Part shown: in pieces, positions 43,344 through 55,299 of the stretch
How the letters are laid out: each line of letters starts with the position of its first letter
How positions within the stretch are numbered: position 1 is the stretch's first letter
Notes under the pieces: generated by a model
Databases searched by the model: none
Seen by the model: only the letters and a program-made list of their open reading frames with translations
Told to the model about the DNA's origin: nothing
Position numbers and translations under genes: made by a program
Source of the DNA: Piliocolobus tephrosceles
Lineage: Eukaryota > Chordata > Mammalia > Primates > Cercopithecidae
DNA: 64,000 nt
Direction of reading: 5' to 3'
Assembly (NCBI RefSeq): GCF_002776525.5
Contig: NC_045453.1
Span: 38,958,824-39,022,823 of the forward strand

Positions 43344-43738
43344 TATGATCTTCTTCCACAGAAACACATTCCCAACTATTGTTGTGAAATGGGCGAGGAC
43401 CATGGAAGGAAAGGGCTGCCTTCTGTCCTCCCTGCTGGGTGTGAAAAGCGTAGAGGACCAGGCATCTGATTGGAAACCCTGATCTAGATGCCACCAATGG
43501 ACTTGTTTTTAAACTTCATTGTCTTGCAGCATCTGGGAGTCTGTTCTTCCAAACCTTGTTGGAACTGAGTCCAGAGGGAAGAGGACTGGCACAATGGGCA
43601 GATTTCTGTTTTTCATTTCAATTCAGCAAGCCTGTCCTGATACAACAGTCGCTCCTCCTTGGGTTTCTTAATTCCTATCCTTACCTGCAGCAGTTCAGAT
43701 GAGGAGTACACTTTCAAGTCCAAGGGTTTAAATGGGAC
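43344..43738. other. Unassigned sequence
   Basis: No gene or repeat is recognised. Confidence 0.35.
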
Positions 43739-43739
43739 A

Positions 43740-44112
43740 ACCTCTGTTAGAGACTAAATTCTGTCTCCCCTAAAATTCCTACGTGGAAGCTTGGACTCCC
43801 GGTACCTCAGAATGGGACTGTATTGTAGATATGGCCTTTAGAGTAGTGATTAAGGTAAAATGAGGTCATTGGGCTGGGTCCTAATCCAATGTGAGTGTTG
43901 TCTTTAATAATAAGAGGAAATTAGGATCCAGACACACAGGAAGGGCTCTGTGAGGACGCAGAGAGAAGATGGACATTGGCAAGCTAAGGAGGGAGGCCTC
44001 AGAAGAAACCCACCCTGCTGGCACCTGGATCTCAGCCTTCTGGCCTCCAGGACTATGAGGAAATCAAGGCCTGTAGTTGAAGCCACATAGTCTACCCAGC
44101 AGCCCCAGCAGA
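43740..44112 (+). mobile_element. MaLR (MLT1-type) solo LTR-like repeat
   Basis: The words 'gagactaaattctgtctcccctaaaattcc', 'ggtacctcagaatgggac', 'gggctgggtcctaatcca', 'cacctggatctcagccttctggcctccagg' give the same order as the copies at 17.3 and 27.5 kb. The polyadenylation region is altered. Confidence 0.72.
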
Positions 44113-45540
44113 CACACACAACCTCTAACCTGAGGAGTGGATGTGGGTGCATGGCCTGCACTGGGGTTCCGGCCTCTCAGGGCATGGGCTGAGCACGGGG
44201 AAACTGTTCATTGACAGTGAAACTGTTTCTCAGTAAGAGGGCTTTTTTCTCCTCTGGGAAGCAGAGAACGTCAGCCTGCTGTTTCTGAAGACCTCTCCCC
44301 TGATCTTGCGGTGCCAGGCTCTGTCTGACTTGCTTTGGGGGGATTTGCTCACCTGTCCTCTGTCAGACCTGGGTGGAAGGAGGGAAGTTCAGAGCTGATG
44401 TCAACCCTGATTCACCTGAAGCACTGAGGACCTTCACAGTTTTCTGTCTGATGCCTATTGGGAGTGAACAGCATGCAGGCTTGGGGTGGGGGCTCTGCTT
44501 CTTTCTCCTAATATGGTGATAGAATAAGGAAGGCATTCTGCTAACGTCTAAACTGTTCCTAAAAGATCATTTTAACCCCCATAACACTGAAAATGCTTTG
44601 CACCATTCACATTGAAGGCTAACGGTGAACAGAGTAGCAACAGGTAATATTTTTTCACTTTAAAGGAAGAAACAAACACAGTTTCTAGGAGGTAGTTATG
44701 TTCATCATTGCATTTTTTTAAGGTTATCCATGAAAATTTTAATAGCATTGTAATTCTAACATAGCCTTCAAGATGAACACAATAGACATTTTTCATCTAT
44801 GGAGAAATGAAAATTATAACACAATCTAGAAAACCAGTGCAGCCCGTGGTCCCCGATTCTTCTCCTGTCGCTCTGACGTTGGGATGCCACCTTTGGAGAT
44901 GCCTTGAGAGGGACTGTGGCAGTGCCGTGGGCCTGGGGAAGTCTCCTCCCACCCCTCGGAGTCAGTAAGCTCTGGGGCACGTCCTCTTCCCAACCCAACT
45001 TCCAAAGAGAAATCCCAGACACTGCCCAAGGCTGTGAGCTTAGTTCTAAGCACATGTCGATTTTACTTTTTTTTTCCAAAATAATAATTTACCATTCACT
45101 GAAGATTGCTTATATATGAACCAAATGCTTAAATTTTATTCTTAATTGAAAACAGAAATTGGTCCAACCATTACTTAAGTGAGATATGATTAATGCTTAT
45201 TAGCTAAGTATTAATGTCCCCCAAAGCTCGATGCCGAAGCTGTTAGTCAGCTCACAGCTCACAAGGTCCTGTGCTTGCAGAGAGTGGCCGGCGCTGGCTC
45301 AGTCGGCTCTTCCTCCATCGTGCGGCCCTGTCCCTGGGGAGGCATAGGCGTCAGGGTGAGCCCATGACGTGGAGCCGGTGTTTCTGAGCAACAGTTGCTA
45401 TTTTTAGCTGGTCTTAGCTAAGTGACCTTGCAGCACGTCAGGCTGGAGAGTGACCCTGCGCCCTTCAGATAGGAGAATGACATCAGTGAGTGACACAGTG
45501 CAGCTGCAGGCGAGAAATACAGGGTGTTCCTAATGCCAGT
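44113..45540. other. Unassigned sequence
   Basis: No gene or transposon is recognised. Overlapping minus frames at 44768-45079 lack motifs. Confidence 0.35.
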
Positions 45541-45586
45541 GCTTCCTGTAGGAGGAGGCACTTGCTTCCTGTAGGAGGAGGCACTT
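45541..45586 (+). repeat. Perfect 23-bp tandem duplication
   Basis: GCTTCCTGTAGGAGGAGGCACTT occurs twice with no mismatch. Perfect identity suggests a recent replication-slippage event. Confidence 0.97.
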
Positions 45587-45985
45587 GCAACAGATACTGT
45601 TTGGTGGCACTTGGCACATAAACAGATATTTCCCCAAGATAAAACCCTGGCCGGGATCTTTAAGAGTATAATAAAACTGTAGTAAGATTGTTAAGTAGTC
45701 AAGATGAAAAATGGTCTTTTCCTAGTATTTTTATGGTCCCTCAGAACGAGTGGGCCCCTGAGAACACCGCTGTCTCCTGCTGCCTGGGCTGGGTCTTCAT
45801 TTCCTCCTTGCTGGAAACTCAGGCATTGCTGTGGAATTGAGATGCTGTAAACACAGAATCCAGTGATGGCTTTCGGTGTTCATGCTGCCCTGTTGCCCGC
45901 TACTGCATGAGTCAGAGCGGGCCTGTGACCCACACGCTGCGGTGGAAGGGACCTGGGCCTGTGCCTATGGAAGGTCTGGCCACCT
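45587..45985. other. Unassigned sequence
   Basis: No gene or repeat is recognised. Confidence 0.35.
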
Positions 45986-45989
45986 CCTA

Positions 45990-46350
45990 CAAATAGCTCC
46001 TACGAATAGAGCTCCTATTTGTGCTCTGGGAATGCTGAGCTGCCGTATAATTAAAAAGTCCACATGGAGAGGCCACGAAGAGAGGCAGAGACCCTGAGAT
46101 GACGCCGAGAGTCCTGGCTGAGCATAGTCTCCTGGTCGTTTCCCAAAGCACTGGGCCTGAGTGAGCCATGCTTGGTGTCACACCCCAGATGAGCCCCTCC
46201 ATGACGATGCCACACAGTCACATCAAGCACAGCAGAAGGACCACACACTCAACCCATGGTAGTGAGAAAGAATAAACTGCTGTTTTAAGTCACTAAGTTT
46301 TGAGGTGGCTTACTTTACAGCAAGAGATAATGGAGACTATTACAGATGAA
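45990..46350 (+). mobile_element. MaLR-like LTR relic
   Basis: The 3' end at 46262-46345 ('gaaagaataaactgctgttttaag', 'cactaagttttgaggtggc', 'cagcaagagataatggag') matches the classic MLT1-type ending. The 5' part is diverged, with 'catggagaggccacgaagag' recognisable. Confidence 0.65.
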
Positions 46351-47738
46351 ACAAAGTCAAGCCTTGGGCCAAGTCGAGCATCATGGCTAATGCAATCACA
46401 ATCAGCCCAACTATCCTGCCTGTTCATGCTGGCTTAGGACACGTGATAGTTCCAGCCCCCAGCAAGGCGGGGGGTAAGTTCCTGGGTCAGACAAAAGGTG
46501 AGGTCAGGTCAGCAGGGGTCTGGGCAGGTAGCTCTCATGCTGGTAACTGATTTCCCCCACCCACCAGGATTCCGGCAGGCACAAGGGCCTGGGGCATGAT
46601 CCCGCTGGGTAAGGAGTTTCAGGGGAGACCTCCATAGGCCCAGCCTCCCTGGTCTTGGGAGGCCCCCACAGCAAGGGATGGCCCTCTTTCATGCCCAGTG
46701 CCTAAGAAGCAAGGGTCAATTCCTAAGAGTTCTCAGTGGCCACTGCAGAGAGCAAGGCAGATGCAGGGTGCCTGGAGCGTGTATGAGATTCCCTCATGGT
46801 CAGCACCATCCTTTTTCTCTAACTGAGCAGCCTTTAAGAGTTGAGCCACAGGAAGCTTCAGGGCTGCCTCTGTCCTCCATGGGCCAAGGTGGGAGTAGGG
46901 AAGACTCTGGCCTGATGGGGAGGAAAGGGCAGCATCTTCTCTCTACCCCGTGAAGAATGTCTCCCATGCTGTGCAGAAAATAGAGTGGCTTCACTGTGCT
47001 CTACTCACAGGAATGGGCGTCTCTTCCTCCTGGGGCAGCTGTGGGAAGCGGGGCAGGCACCTGCCACCCATTGGCTGTCAGGGCACCAGGAGGTCACACT
47101 CCAGTGGCAGGAGAGCGATGGGCACTGCCCCATCCCTCTCTCAGCTTCAAGGCCTGCCCTGAGTGTGAGGGGCAGCACACTGCTGATGGTGCTGGCCCAG
47201 TGGCATTGTGCACCTCAGGCAGCCCAGCCCTGGCATACAAGCCTGGCATGCAGGCACCTGAACTGGCTGCTTCTCCAGTCACCTGCTTGCCTGCTGGGGG
47301 CCTCAGGGCACACTCTGCCCTCACCCATTTTGGAGCTGCCTTTTCCTCAAAGCTTTCTGAGTCCTCCCCTTCCCTTATGGGTGAGCCCCTCCGTGCCCCT
47401 GAGATCTCTGGGGCCACCTGTGAGACTTCTTCCCGAGGTGCCCTGTACAAGCCCTGGACTAGTAGATTCAGAGGTGCTTCCACAGATACACTAAAAGGCT
47501 TGTGCATTCTCTCGGGAGCCAGCCCTGGTGGCCTGGCAGGAGGAGCTTGGGGGTCTGGGTGCTGAGGAGTCTGGAACTCACCCAGGCTCAAGTGCAGGGT
47601 TCCGTGACAGGCTAACCATGCCTGCTGGGGAGCAGGGGGCACAGCGGAGGGTCAGGCTTTGGGAATCCCTGCCCCAGGCCGTCTTCACAGCTACACAACT
47701 TTCTTCTTTCCACTTCTCCCTCAGATTTTCTAGCCTTT
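46351..47738. other. Unassigned GC-rich sequence
   Basis: Three frames of 169-189 codons overlap at 46985-47642 on both strands. None has a known domain, their edges have no consistent splice sites, and the GC-rich composition explains the missing stops. Confidence 0.4.
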
Positions 47739-47751
47739 AAATAAGGTTCCT
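47739..47751 (+). repeat. Target-site duplication of AluY, 5' copy
   Basis: AAATAAGGTTCCT is repeated exactly at 48005-48017. Confidence 0.93.
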
Positions 47752-48004
47752 GGGAGGCCGAGACGGGCGGATCACGAGGTCAGGAGATCCAGACCATCCT
47801 GGCTAACACAGCGAAACCCTGTCTCTACTAAAAAAATATAAAAAACTAGCCGGGCGAGGTGGCAGGTGCCTGTAGTCCCAGCTACTTGGGAGGCTGAGGC
47901 AGGAGAATGGCGTAAACCCGAGAGGCGGGGCTTGCAGTGAGCTGAGACTCAGCCACTGCACTCCAGCCTGGGTGACAGAGCGAGACTCCGTCTCAACAAA
48001 AAAA
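47752..48004 (+). mobile_element. 5'-truncated AluY of Old World monkey type
   Basis: The element starts at GGGAGGCCGAGACGGGCGG, about 40 bases into the Alu consensus, and ends in an A-rich tail. It lies between exact 13-bp target-site duplications, so the truncation arose at insertion. Its substitutions (GGGCGAGGTGGC, GGCGTAAACCCG, GTGAGCTGAG) are those that I recall as typical of macaque-lineage AluY subfamilies. This is the youngest-looking SINE in the window. Confidence 0.93.
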
Positions 48005-48017
48005 AAATAAGGTTCCT
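48005..48017 (+). repeat. Target-site duplication of AluY, 3' copy
   Basis: AAATAAGGTTCCT matches 47739-47751 exactly. Confidence 0.93.
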
Positions 48018-49500
48018 ACAGATGAAGAGAAATGTCCCAGATAGAAATCTCACTGCTGAAAGTGATCCCCTCCCTCTGGGAAATAGAACCTCTGAAGAGG
48101 ATCTTAGGCAGGATGGCACGCTGTGAGTTCAATCAGCTTTCTTAAGTGTGGATCTCAGGTGAAAATCAGGCCAATCCTCGCCACACATAGGGTCTGGGCT
48201 CCGTTTCCTGGCAGTGAGTAGGAGGGGTCATCCAAGGCTAGAGGCATGATAGCACCTGGTCTAAAAATGGCCGTGGTTAATCCTCAAGGTAGCACTAATG
48301 CCACTTTTTGAAGAGTCAGGCCAGGGTAAATAAACTCCTGAATGTAAACGTTTAGTCTTCTTTATTTCTGCCCATCTTGTGCAGAGCTGGGTCCTAAGCT
48401 CTGAGCAGTTTAAATTCACACAGGTGATAGGTTCCCCCTGGAGAGCCTGCATCCCAAGTGCACTCAGCCCTGGCCTACAGTTCTCCTATAAAGGGCTTGT
48501 TCCTAGAGGACATTGAAACATCAGAGGGAGAGTTAAGTGGAGTCATTTATTTGACTCTTCACTCACTTAGCAAACTTTGATTGAGAGAAGAACCTGAGTT
48601 TGTTTGGCAGATGGTCCCAGGGAGCAGAAGGAAAAGGAAGAGTCAGACAGGAAGGAGGCAAAGAGGGTATGTTTTGGGGCCTTTGAAAGCACACAGATTG
48701 CCTCTCAGAATTGTCCCTCTGAAGGACGAGGCCATATGCACTAGCTCCTACCTTGGGGGCACTGGTGCCTTCCCCCAAATACTCTTCAGGTGGTGCCTGC
48801 ACTCAGGCTGAGGAGGAGGATGTCACGGTGTAGGTGCAGGGAAGGGTGCTGTCAGGAAACAGCTGTGTCCATCACAGCTGGGAGCCGCAGGCCCGCACCT
48901 CCACACAGGTGCTGGCTGTTGCAGCCTGGGATGGTCCTCTCTCTCCAGCCCAAGGTCCCTGTGTCTGGGCCATAGGAGTCACTCAGAAGACTTCATCCCA
49001 AACTCATAACTACCATCCTCATCTGAACCTTTGGAAGTCATGAAAATGTGGACACACTGGCTGGAAGTTAGAAAGCAGGTTATTACCAAGGCAATGGCTT
49101 ATGCCGCCTTCCTGGGACCTCCATGTGGAGAAAGCCGGGGCTGCGGCAAGACCTCTGTCTTGACCCTTGCTGTGGGTCTTGGATCTCACTATAGCAGGAA
49201 TCCTTTCAGACCATGGTTTCCTGGCTCATTTGTTTTGTAAAAAATCTGATAAAAAGGGACTAAGAAGATGTGAAAGTCACATCCACATATTATAAAAGTT
49301 GCACATAGAACAGGGAGGAACTTGTCCTGTGTATCCCAGAGAATAAAGCTAGGGACAAGGGTGCTGTGTGTGTGTGTGTGTGTGTGTGTATGTTGTTTGT
49401 TTGTGGTTCTCTGTGTCATCCCCATAGGATTTGAGAATGAGGGAAACTAAAGGAAAACAAAGGAACACTTTAGGTTGTCCTCTTGAAAACTCATGGATTT
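48018..49500. other. Unassigned sequence with a TG repeat
   Basis: No gene or transposon is recognised. A (TG)n microsatellite lies at 49363-49390. Confidence 0.4.
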
Positions 49501-49504
49501 CCAA

Positions 49505-49630
49505 GCACTGTGCTAGAAGCTGCCACATCAGCATCTTCTGGAAACTAGTTAGAGAGGGAAATTCTTGGGCCCACCTCAAACCCACTGATTCTCATACATG
49601 CTCAGGTATGAGAATCACTCTTCTAAATAC
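49505..49630 (+). mobile_element. MER5-type DNA transposon relic, shortened
   Basis: The words 'catcagcatcttctggaaactagttagagagggaaattcttgggccc', 'cccactgattctcatacatgctcaggt' and 'gagaatcactcttc' follow MER5A with an internal loss. Confidence 0.65.
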
Positions 49631-50375
49631 AGGAAAAGATCTTTCTAACAGATATCACTGACCAAAGTCGCAGTGCCTTTCCTCACGAGGTGGTGTCACA
49701 CCTCTGGAATTATTCAAGAGAAGGGGTAACCGTTAGTCATGCATGTTGCAAATGAAGTGAACACAGCAGGCAGAGAGTTCAACTGAAGTCACTTTCTTGG
49801 TTTCTCAGTGGTTTAGCAAACATTTACTGACCAGCAGTACTGGTCACTGTTCACAGTGACAGGCGACAGGAATAGAAATTCACAGAAGCTCCCCGTTCTC
49901 GCCTGCTCCAAAGACTGAAGTCCAGCAGTCTCTCATGCTGTGAGTCCAGACACTTCTTTGTCTTGACTGCCAAACCCTGACTGGCCAAGTGACGATTCAC
50001 CATCCTTACAACATACTCTACTCACTGAAGATTCCCCACGGAACCACCACCTTCCTGCTCAGGCCTGCTTCATCTATCCAACGGGAGGAGGGGAAAGAGA
50101 CCATTGACCCAGGACTGCCCTGGCGTGCAAAGCCCTGAGTGAGGACTGTGGTAACTTCCTGGCCTGCACACACTGCTGCTGCTTTCTTGGTGCCTCTAAG
50201 TCATGCTTTGTCACCCGTGTGACATTAATCACACAGTGGGGCTCAAAAATCCAGCAGATGAAATCTGAAACTGAGTTGGGGTGGAGGCCGAATGTGTCAT
50301 GGTGAGATGAGTCCCGGGGTACAGTCTCCGACAGATGAATATTCTAGATTACTAAGGCTTAGCACTTTAACCAGA
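49631..50375. other. Unassigned sequence
   Basis: No gene or repeat is recognised. Confidence 0.35.
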
Positions 50376-50379
50376 GAAT

Positions 50380-50765
50380 AAATACAGACCGTGGTTGTTT
50401 CCATGTATTTTAAAAAAAGTAAATTGTGACACAAGTGATGCACTTGTTGGGGGAAAGTTACCGTACAGATGGGCAAAACCAAAGAAAAAAGGGCATCAAT
50501 TCTCCCAAACTCCACCACCCAGAGACAATTGCTATTAATATGATGACATGGTTTTCTTCCAGTGCTTTTCTGGGTGCATATGTAAGGGTGTGTATGGCAG
50601 TGCAACAGTGGAATCTCATTGTAAGACTTGACCCTAACACAGCTGTCCATTTAAAGTATATTGTGAATACGTTTCTATGCCAATACATTTACATGATCAA
50701 TTTTAAAGCTATCTAGCCCTCTACTGGCATGAATGCAAATTTTCCTCAGACTGTATCACGTTTAA
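50380..50765 (-). mobile_element. Old L1 (L1ME-like) 3' fragment, antisense
   Basis: The words 'ctccaccacccagagacaattgctattaatatgatga', 'ttcttccagtgcttttctg', 'gcatatgtaagggtg' and 'tatattgtgaatacgtttctatgcc' match the antisense 3' UTR of old L1ME-type elements. Confidence 0.5.
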
Positions 50766-53715
50766 AAAGTCTTTCTAAAATACACCACACACTCTCCTGT
50801 CTTCCCCATCTGTTTTCTAATCCAAGTACAGAAACACGACATCGCTTGCTTCTAGGTGCCTTGGGGTTGCTGTTATTCAGTGAACCCCTTAGGATGTAAA
50901 GTTTCAATAAAGAAGCAGTTTGGTAGAGACAGAAGAGCTCCAGATTAGAAATCGGGATAGCTCTGGGCCCCTATGCACTCAGGCTCCACACGGTTATGCA
51001 CAGAACCTTCAAAACCTTCAGATTCATCACTAGCAGGATGGGTCCACGGCGTGGGTCTTTGCTATGAGATCACCTTAAATACCTCTGGAGGACCTGGTCA
51101 CACCAGCAATAACCCTTTGGAGAGGAGAAAGTCAATGGAGGCAGAGAAGGCACGCCTCAGGATCACACCCCAGTTGTTGCTTGAAGTGTGGTTAAGGAGC
51201 TGCTTATCTCCACCCACACCTCCTCCTGGGTACACAAAGGATACACATTCCCGGGCCCAGTTCAGCTCTTCCATATTGGAACCTTTGTGGGTGAAACACC
51301 AATAATATGCTTTTAAACAAGTACCCCTGAAGTTTGTCACAGAAAGTTGAGCTCATTGCTTCACTCCTAAAATGTCATTTCTCTTAAACATCTGAAAGGG
51401 TTCTGCCCAGAAAGGCCACCTGTTGACCATTTGCTGGCTGCTTGGCCTCATAGGGTAGGGGGCAAGCAGGAGGCAGAAGAAAGATCAGGATTGACATTTT
51501 TCTTCAGTGTTCCACAAGAAAATCATTCCTTTGTGTTTCTCTTTGGCATTTGCAAGTACACACCAAAGATTTGCCTCCTGTGGGTTTTTTTGGGGGGTGG
51601 GGTGGGGTGGAATGTCCTCCCCTAGCCCCTTCCTCACTGATTCTTAACCCTCCCCTCTCCCCGGATCCATAGTGCCCTCAGATACTGACCCTCTGAGACT
51701 GCCCTGCCCCGAGACCCGCCACATCCCGGCAGCAAAAAGATGAGAAACGTGACTGTGAAGCATGGTACCCTTGAATCGACCGCTTCATTCATTTCAGTAG
51801 ATGTCACCAGGATCCTGAGGGAAGATTGTGCAGATCTGTGTGGTCTAAACAGACAACTTCTTGTAGATTGCACTGGATTTATCTTGGCTCTGCCCAGAGG
51901 TGATTTGGCTCTGATAGGGAGCCTTCTCATGGAGTGGTTTTGGACTCTGAGAAGTGGCAGAATAGCTGAGTTCAGCCTGATTCTCCAGGAAGGGCCACAT
52001 CTTGTACAATTCTGATATTTCCTCAAGATCTTGGAATAGCACTGCTATTCACCAAATAATGCTTACTTATTAATTAAACATCTGTTAAACTCTCCATAGA
52101 TGCCAGACAGTGTAGTAGGTGGCCATATATCAGAATGAATAAACAGTTGACTCATTGCAGATGAACTTTGTTGCTCTTCAGGGAATTAAAATATAATTCA
52201 AACTTGTTTAGGAAAATATAATCAATTTCATATGTCATTTAAATGCATAATTAAATAGATAAGATAATAGCTATTCACTACTCACTAAAGATCTGTTTTT
52301 CGTAAGCATATTTCTAATTTAAATCAAACCGTCTCATCTCTGTGAGAGCTGTTTTGATGAAAAACTTTCACAAACAAGTGGCACATTTCTCACATCTGCT
52401 TTCTTAAGCAAAGTGTTCTTGCTTGGACTTTGATTTGACTTTCTCTGTCATGCATTGTGCTGTGTTGGGCAAATGAATCATATAATTGGACACCCCACCT
52501 GGGTGCTCCCAGTGACCCTGCCTGGCCAGGCTTCAGGGCACTGTTTTGGCCCTTTCTTTGACTCACTTTCCATCGGTGCCCATCTGGGAGTGGTTACCAG
52601 TGCATACCTGTCCTTTGGTTTGGATGGAATTATCCTAGCCCCATGAATAATGTGCTTTCTACACAAATTTACAACTTTGCACAAAAGCTAAATTTGGTTC
52701 TACAACTCATGAAATAAAAGATGTTAGGAGATTTTTTTGTTCTTTTACCAGATACAAAATCCCAAAGACAAGTGAAACTTTCACTGATTCAAAATAGTTT
52801 TATTGCAAGCTTATTATTTTAAGGAATCTCCAAAATGTGATGAATTTCCAGAATTCTCTCCCTTCTGAATGTCTCTTTTATCTGGCTTCCTGTGTCCTTC
52901 ACAAAAAATAACTACACCATCCCTAGCACTAACTGACAGACCCATGTCACTACTCGTTGGGTTTTAAGGTCAGCACAGTCTCCTTTAACATGGCAGGAAG
53001 TGGCTTGCTTTCTATGCGGACGAGTCATCTGAGGTTTCCCGAGTGCTCAGTGCGGAGATGACTGCTTTTCCTGCTTTGAGATTATGAAGATCATAATTAT
53101 GAAAATCAGGACTGTTAGCATTTGGGAAAAGAGCTTCCCTTTTAAACAATACATGCTTAGATATAAAATTCAAACAATGTGGAAAAATACAGGCAAGAAA
53201 GAATATTAGACAGCCCACCACCCAGGAGGGCCTGATCAATTAACAGGCGACAGAAATGTGGGGCTTATAACCCTTAGAGCCTTGAATAAGGTCATGATGG
53301 TCACATTTTATTGGCTCAATTTGTTACCAGAAATTATCAAAAATCACCGCCGCACAGAATGCTTAGCTCACGTGGACTTGGCCACCTACTGAAGTGTAAG
53401 CTATAGTACAGGAAATATATGCTATGAGAAGAAAAGAGAATGCCCTGGTGCCCTGTTGTCTAGCAAATGTATCTAGGGCCCCTTCTGCACTGAGTTGGGC
53501 TGGTGGCAGGAGTGAGCATTCATGGCACCACTAGGCCTCACTCCGTGCACCTGACCTGGATCGAGCCAGCATTTCCAGGAAAGCCGTCTGCTGTACATCC
53601 TTTAGCCCGGGGCTGGCAGCTGCCCTGGCCAGGTCGCACCACAGCCCATGCTGGACCAGAGCCTATCCAGGGCCACTGCTCTGGTATGTTTCCTGGACTG
53701 CTGTCTGCCGGCCTA
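50766..53715. other. Unassigned sequence, G-run at 51585-51611
   Basis: No gene or transposon is recognised in this 2.9-kb stretch. A T/G-run lies at 51580-51611. Two frames on opposite strands at 51740-52042 are open and not obviously low complexity, but have no known domain. Confidence 0.4.
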
Positions 53716-53719
53716 AGAC

Positions 53720-54170
53720 CTCTCCTCAAGGATCCATGCAGGCCTGGCCCACTCACTCTCTCTGTGACCAGATATTACACAGGCTGTGATTTGACAAACT
53801 TAGTTCCTCTTGCAATGTTTGCTACTTCCTCTAAGTTCTGTCAGAGGCCTTCTTTTGTGGTCGATCAGTCAAACCTGCCCCATTACCCTTGACACGTTGG
53901 CCACACCTAGCACTCAAACGTGAGCTCCTGAGGCCTTCCCAAACCACTGTACCCAAAACATCAGCCTCTGTCCTTGAGCCTCTGGCTTTTTGCATTTTTA
54001 TTCATAGCATTTACTTACCCGATACCATTCTTGTGTTTAATTTCATGTTGGCTGCCACCCCACTGGAAGGCAAACCCCATGCAGGGGAAGACTTGGTCCG
54101 GTTTGTTCATCCCTATATTTCCAGCACATCAAAGTGGCCCTTGATAAATGCACTTTGAATGAATGCACAC
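53720..54170 (+). mobile_element. L2 LINE 3' region
   Basis: L2-like words occur in order: 'agttctgtcagaggccttc', 'cactcaaacgtgagctcctgaggccttcccaaacca', 'ccactggaaggcaaacccc', 'tatttccagcacatcaaag', 'gaatgaatgcacac'. It is a diverged sense copy. Confidence 0.65.
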
Positions 54171-55295
54171 ATGGCACACATGAATGAATACACTGCTCCA
54201 GACAGGGTTCTCCCACTTTGTTTCCAGCTCTCAGGAGCTGCGTGCAGAATCTATTGGCTTTGATGAAAGGAGAATCCAAGACTTGCCAGATGTCTGAGCT
54301 GACCAAGGCCGTGCAAATGCTTTCATCTTGTGTCCCGTCTCAAAGGGTTTTAGCAGGAGGTACCGGGAAGTGGGAAAAACTGGAGTTGTGAGGTGGTGGG
54401 CAGGAGGCTGGAGGAATGGCTCCGCCCCAACACTGCCTAATCTCTGCTTGCTCAGCCCTCCACCTCCCCTCAGATCCCAGCCCCTCTCTTCAGTGTCCCC
54501 TGAAAGCAGAGTCACTGTCTCTGTGTCACGGTCCCCTGCCTGCACCTGTTGCTGCTCTTTGGAGCTTTGACTTTTTGTCACTCATCTAGGTGTCTGCTCT
54601 CAAAACCCTGTGAGGCCCAAGAGGCCAGAGGCACCTGTCATTTGTTTTTCTAAGCCTAATGCCTAGGACACAGATGCCCAGGAGACAGATGCTGGGCATT
54701 AGGCTTACAAAGTGAACATCTACAGATACACGGTGTCCCCAGAGACCTGATGGCACTGATGCCCAGGAGGCTAGATAGAGGACAGAGAGGGTCTCTTGAG
54801 GACCTCTCCTCCTAGTGAGCACTTCATAGCCTGTGCCTTACTTATGGAAGCCCAGCCCTGGCAAAGAGCTGGGCCTGGATTCCTCCCTTCAGAGGCTCTG
54901 AGGGCCATGGGGACTGCTCCATGACCAAGCTATAGTCAAAGCCACCAGGACTGAGTGTCAAGTGGTCAGCAGAGGGACATGCCCAGGACCGCTGGCTGCA
55001 GCCATGTCCACAATGCTTGACACTCAGCTTAGGCTAACCCAGAGTGGGGTGTGGCTGACAGCCCCCAAAGTCACTCTGGTGCAGGGAGGGAAGCTGGGGT
55101 AGCACTGCGTCCCGGAAAACCTGACCCTGAGGACCTCTCCCTTGCTTAGCTAAGAACATTAGGTCACTCTGTTTACATCATAATGTCTCATGCTTCCCAG
55201 TTTAACAATTTTTTAAAATATATTTTTGAATGTTTTCCTTTTAAGTAATCGTGAAAGGCCCTGGTTATAAGCCGAGCGCCTCAGACATGCCATAC
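54171..55295. other. Unassigned sequence with a 13-bp inverted repeat
   Basis: TAAGCCTAATGCC at 54651-54663 is exactly inverted at 54694-54706, with a 30-nt loop. No gene or transposon is recognised. Confidence 0.4.
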
Positions 55296-55299
55296 TTGC

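Noticed and set aside
46007..46041. Small inverted repeat ACAAATAG...CTATTTGT
   Set aside because: The stem is only 8 bp and is expected often by chance.
46985..47642. Three overlapping frames of 169-189 codons on both strands
   Set aside because: GC-rich DNA with few stops; no domain, no consistent splice sites, and simultaneous openness in three frames.
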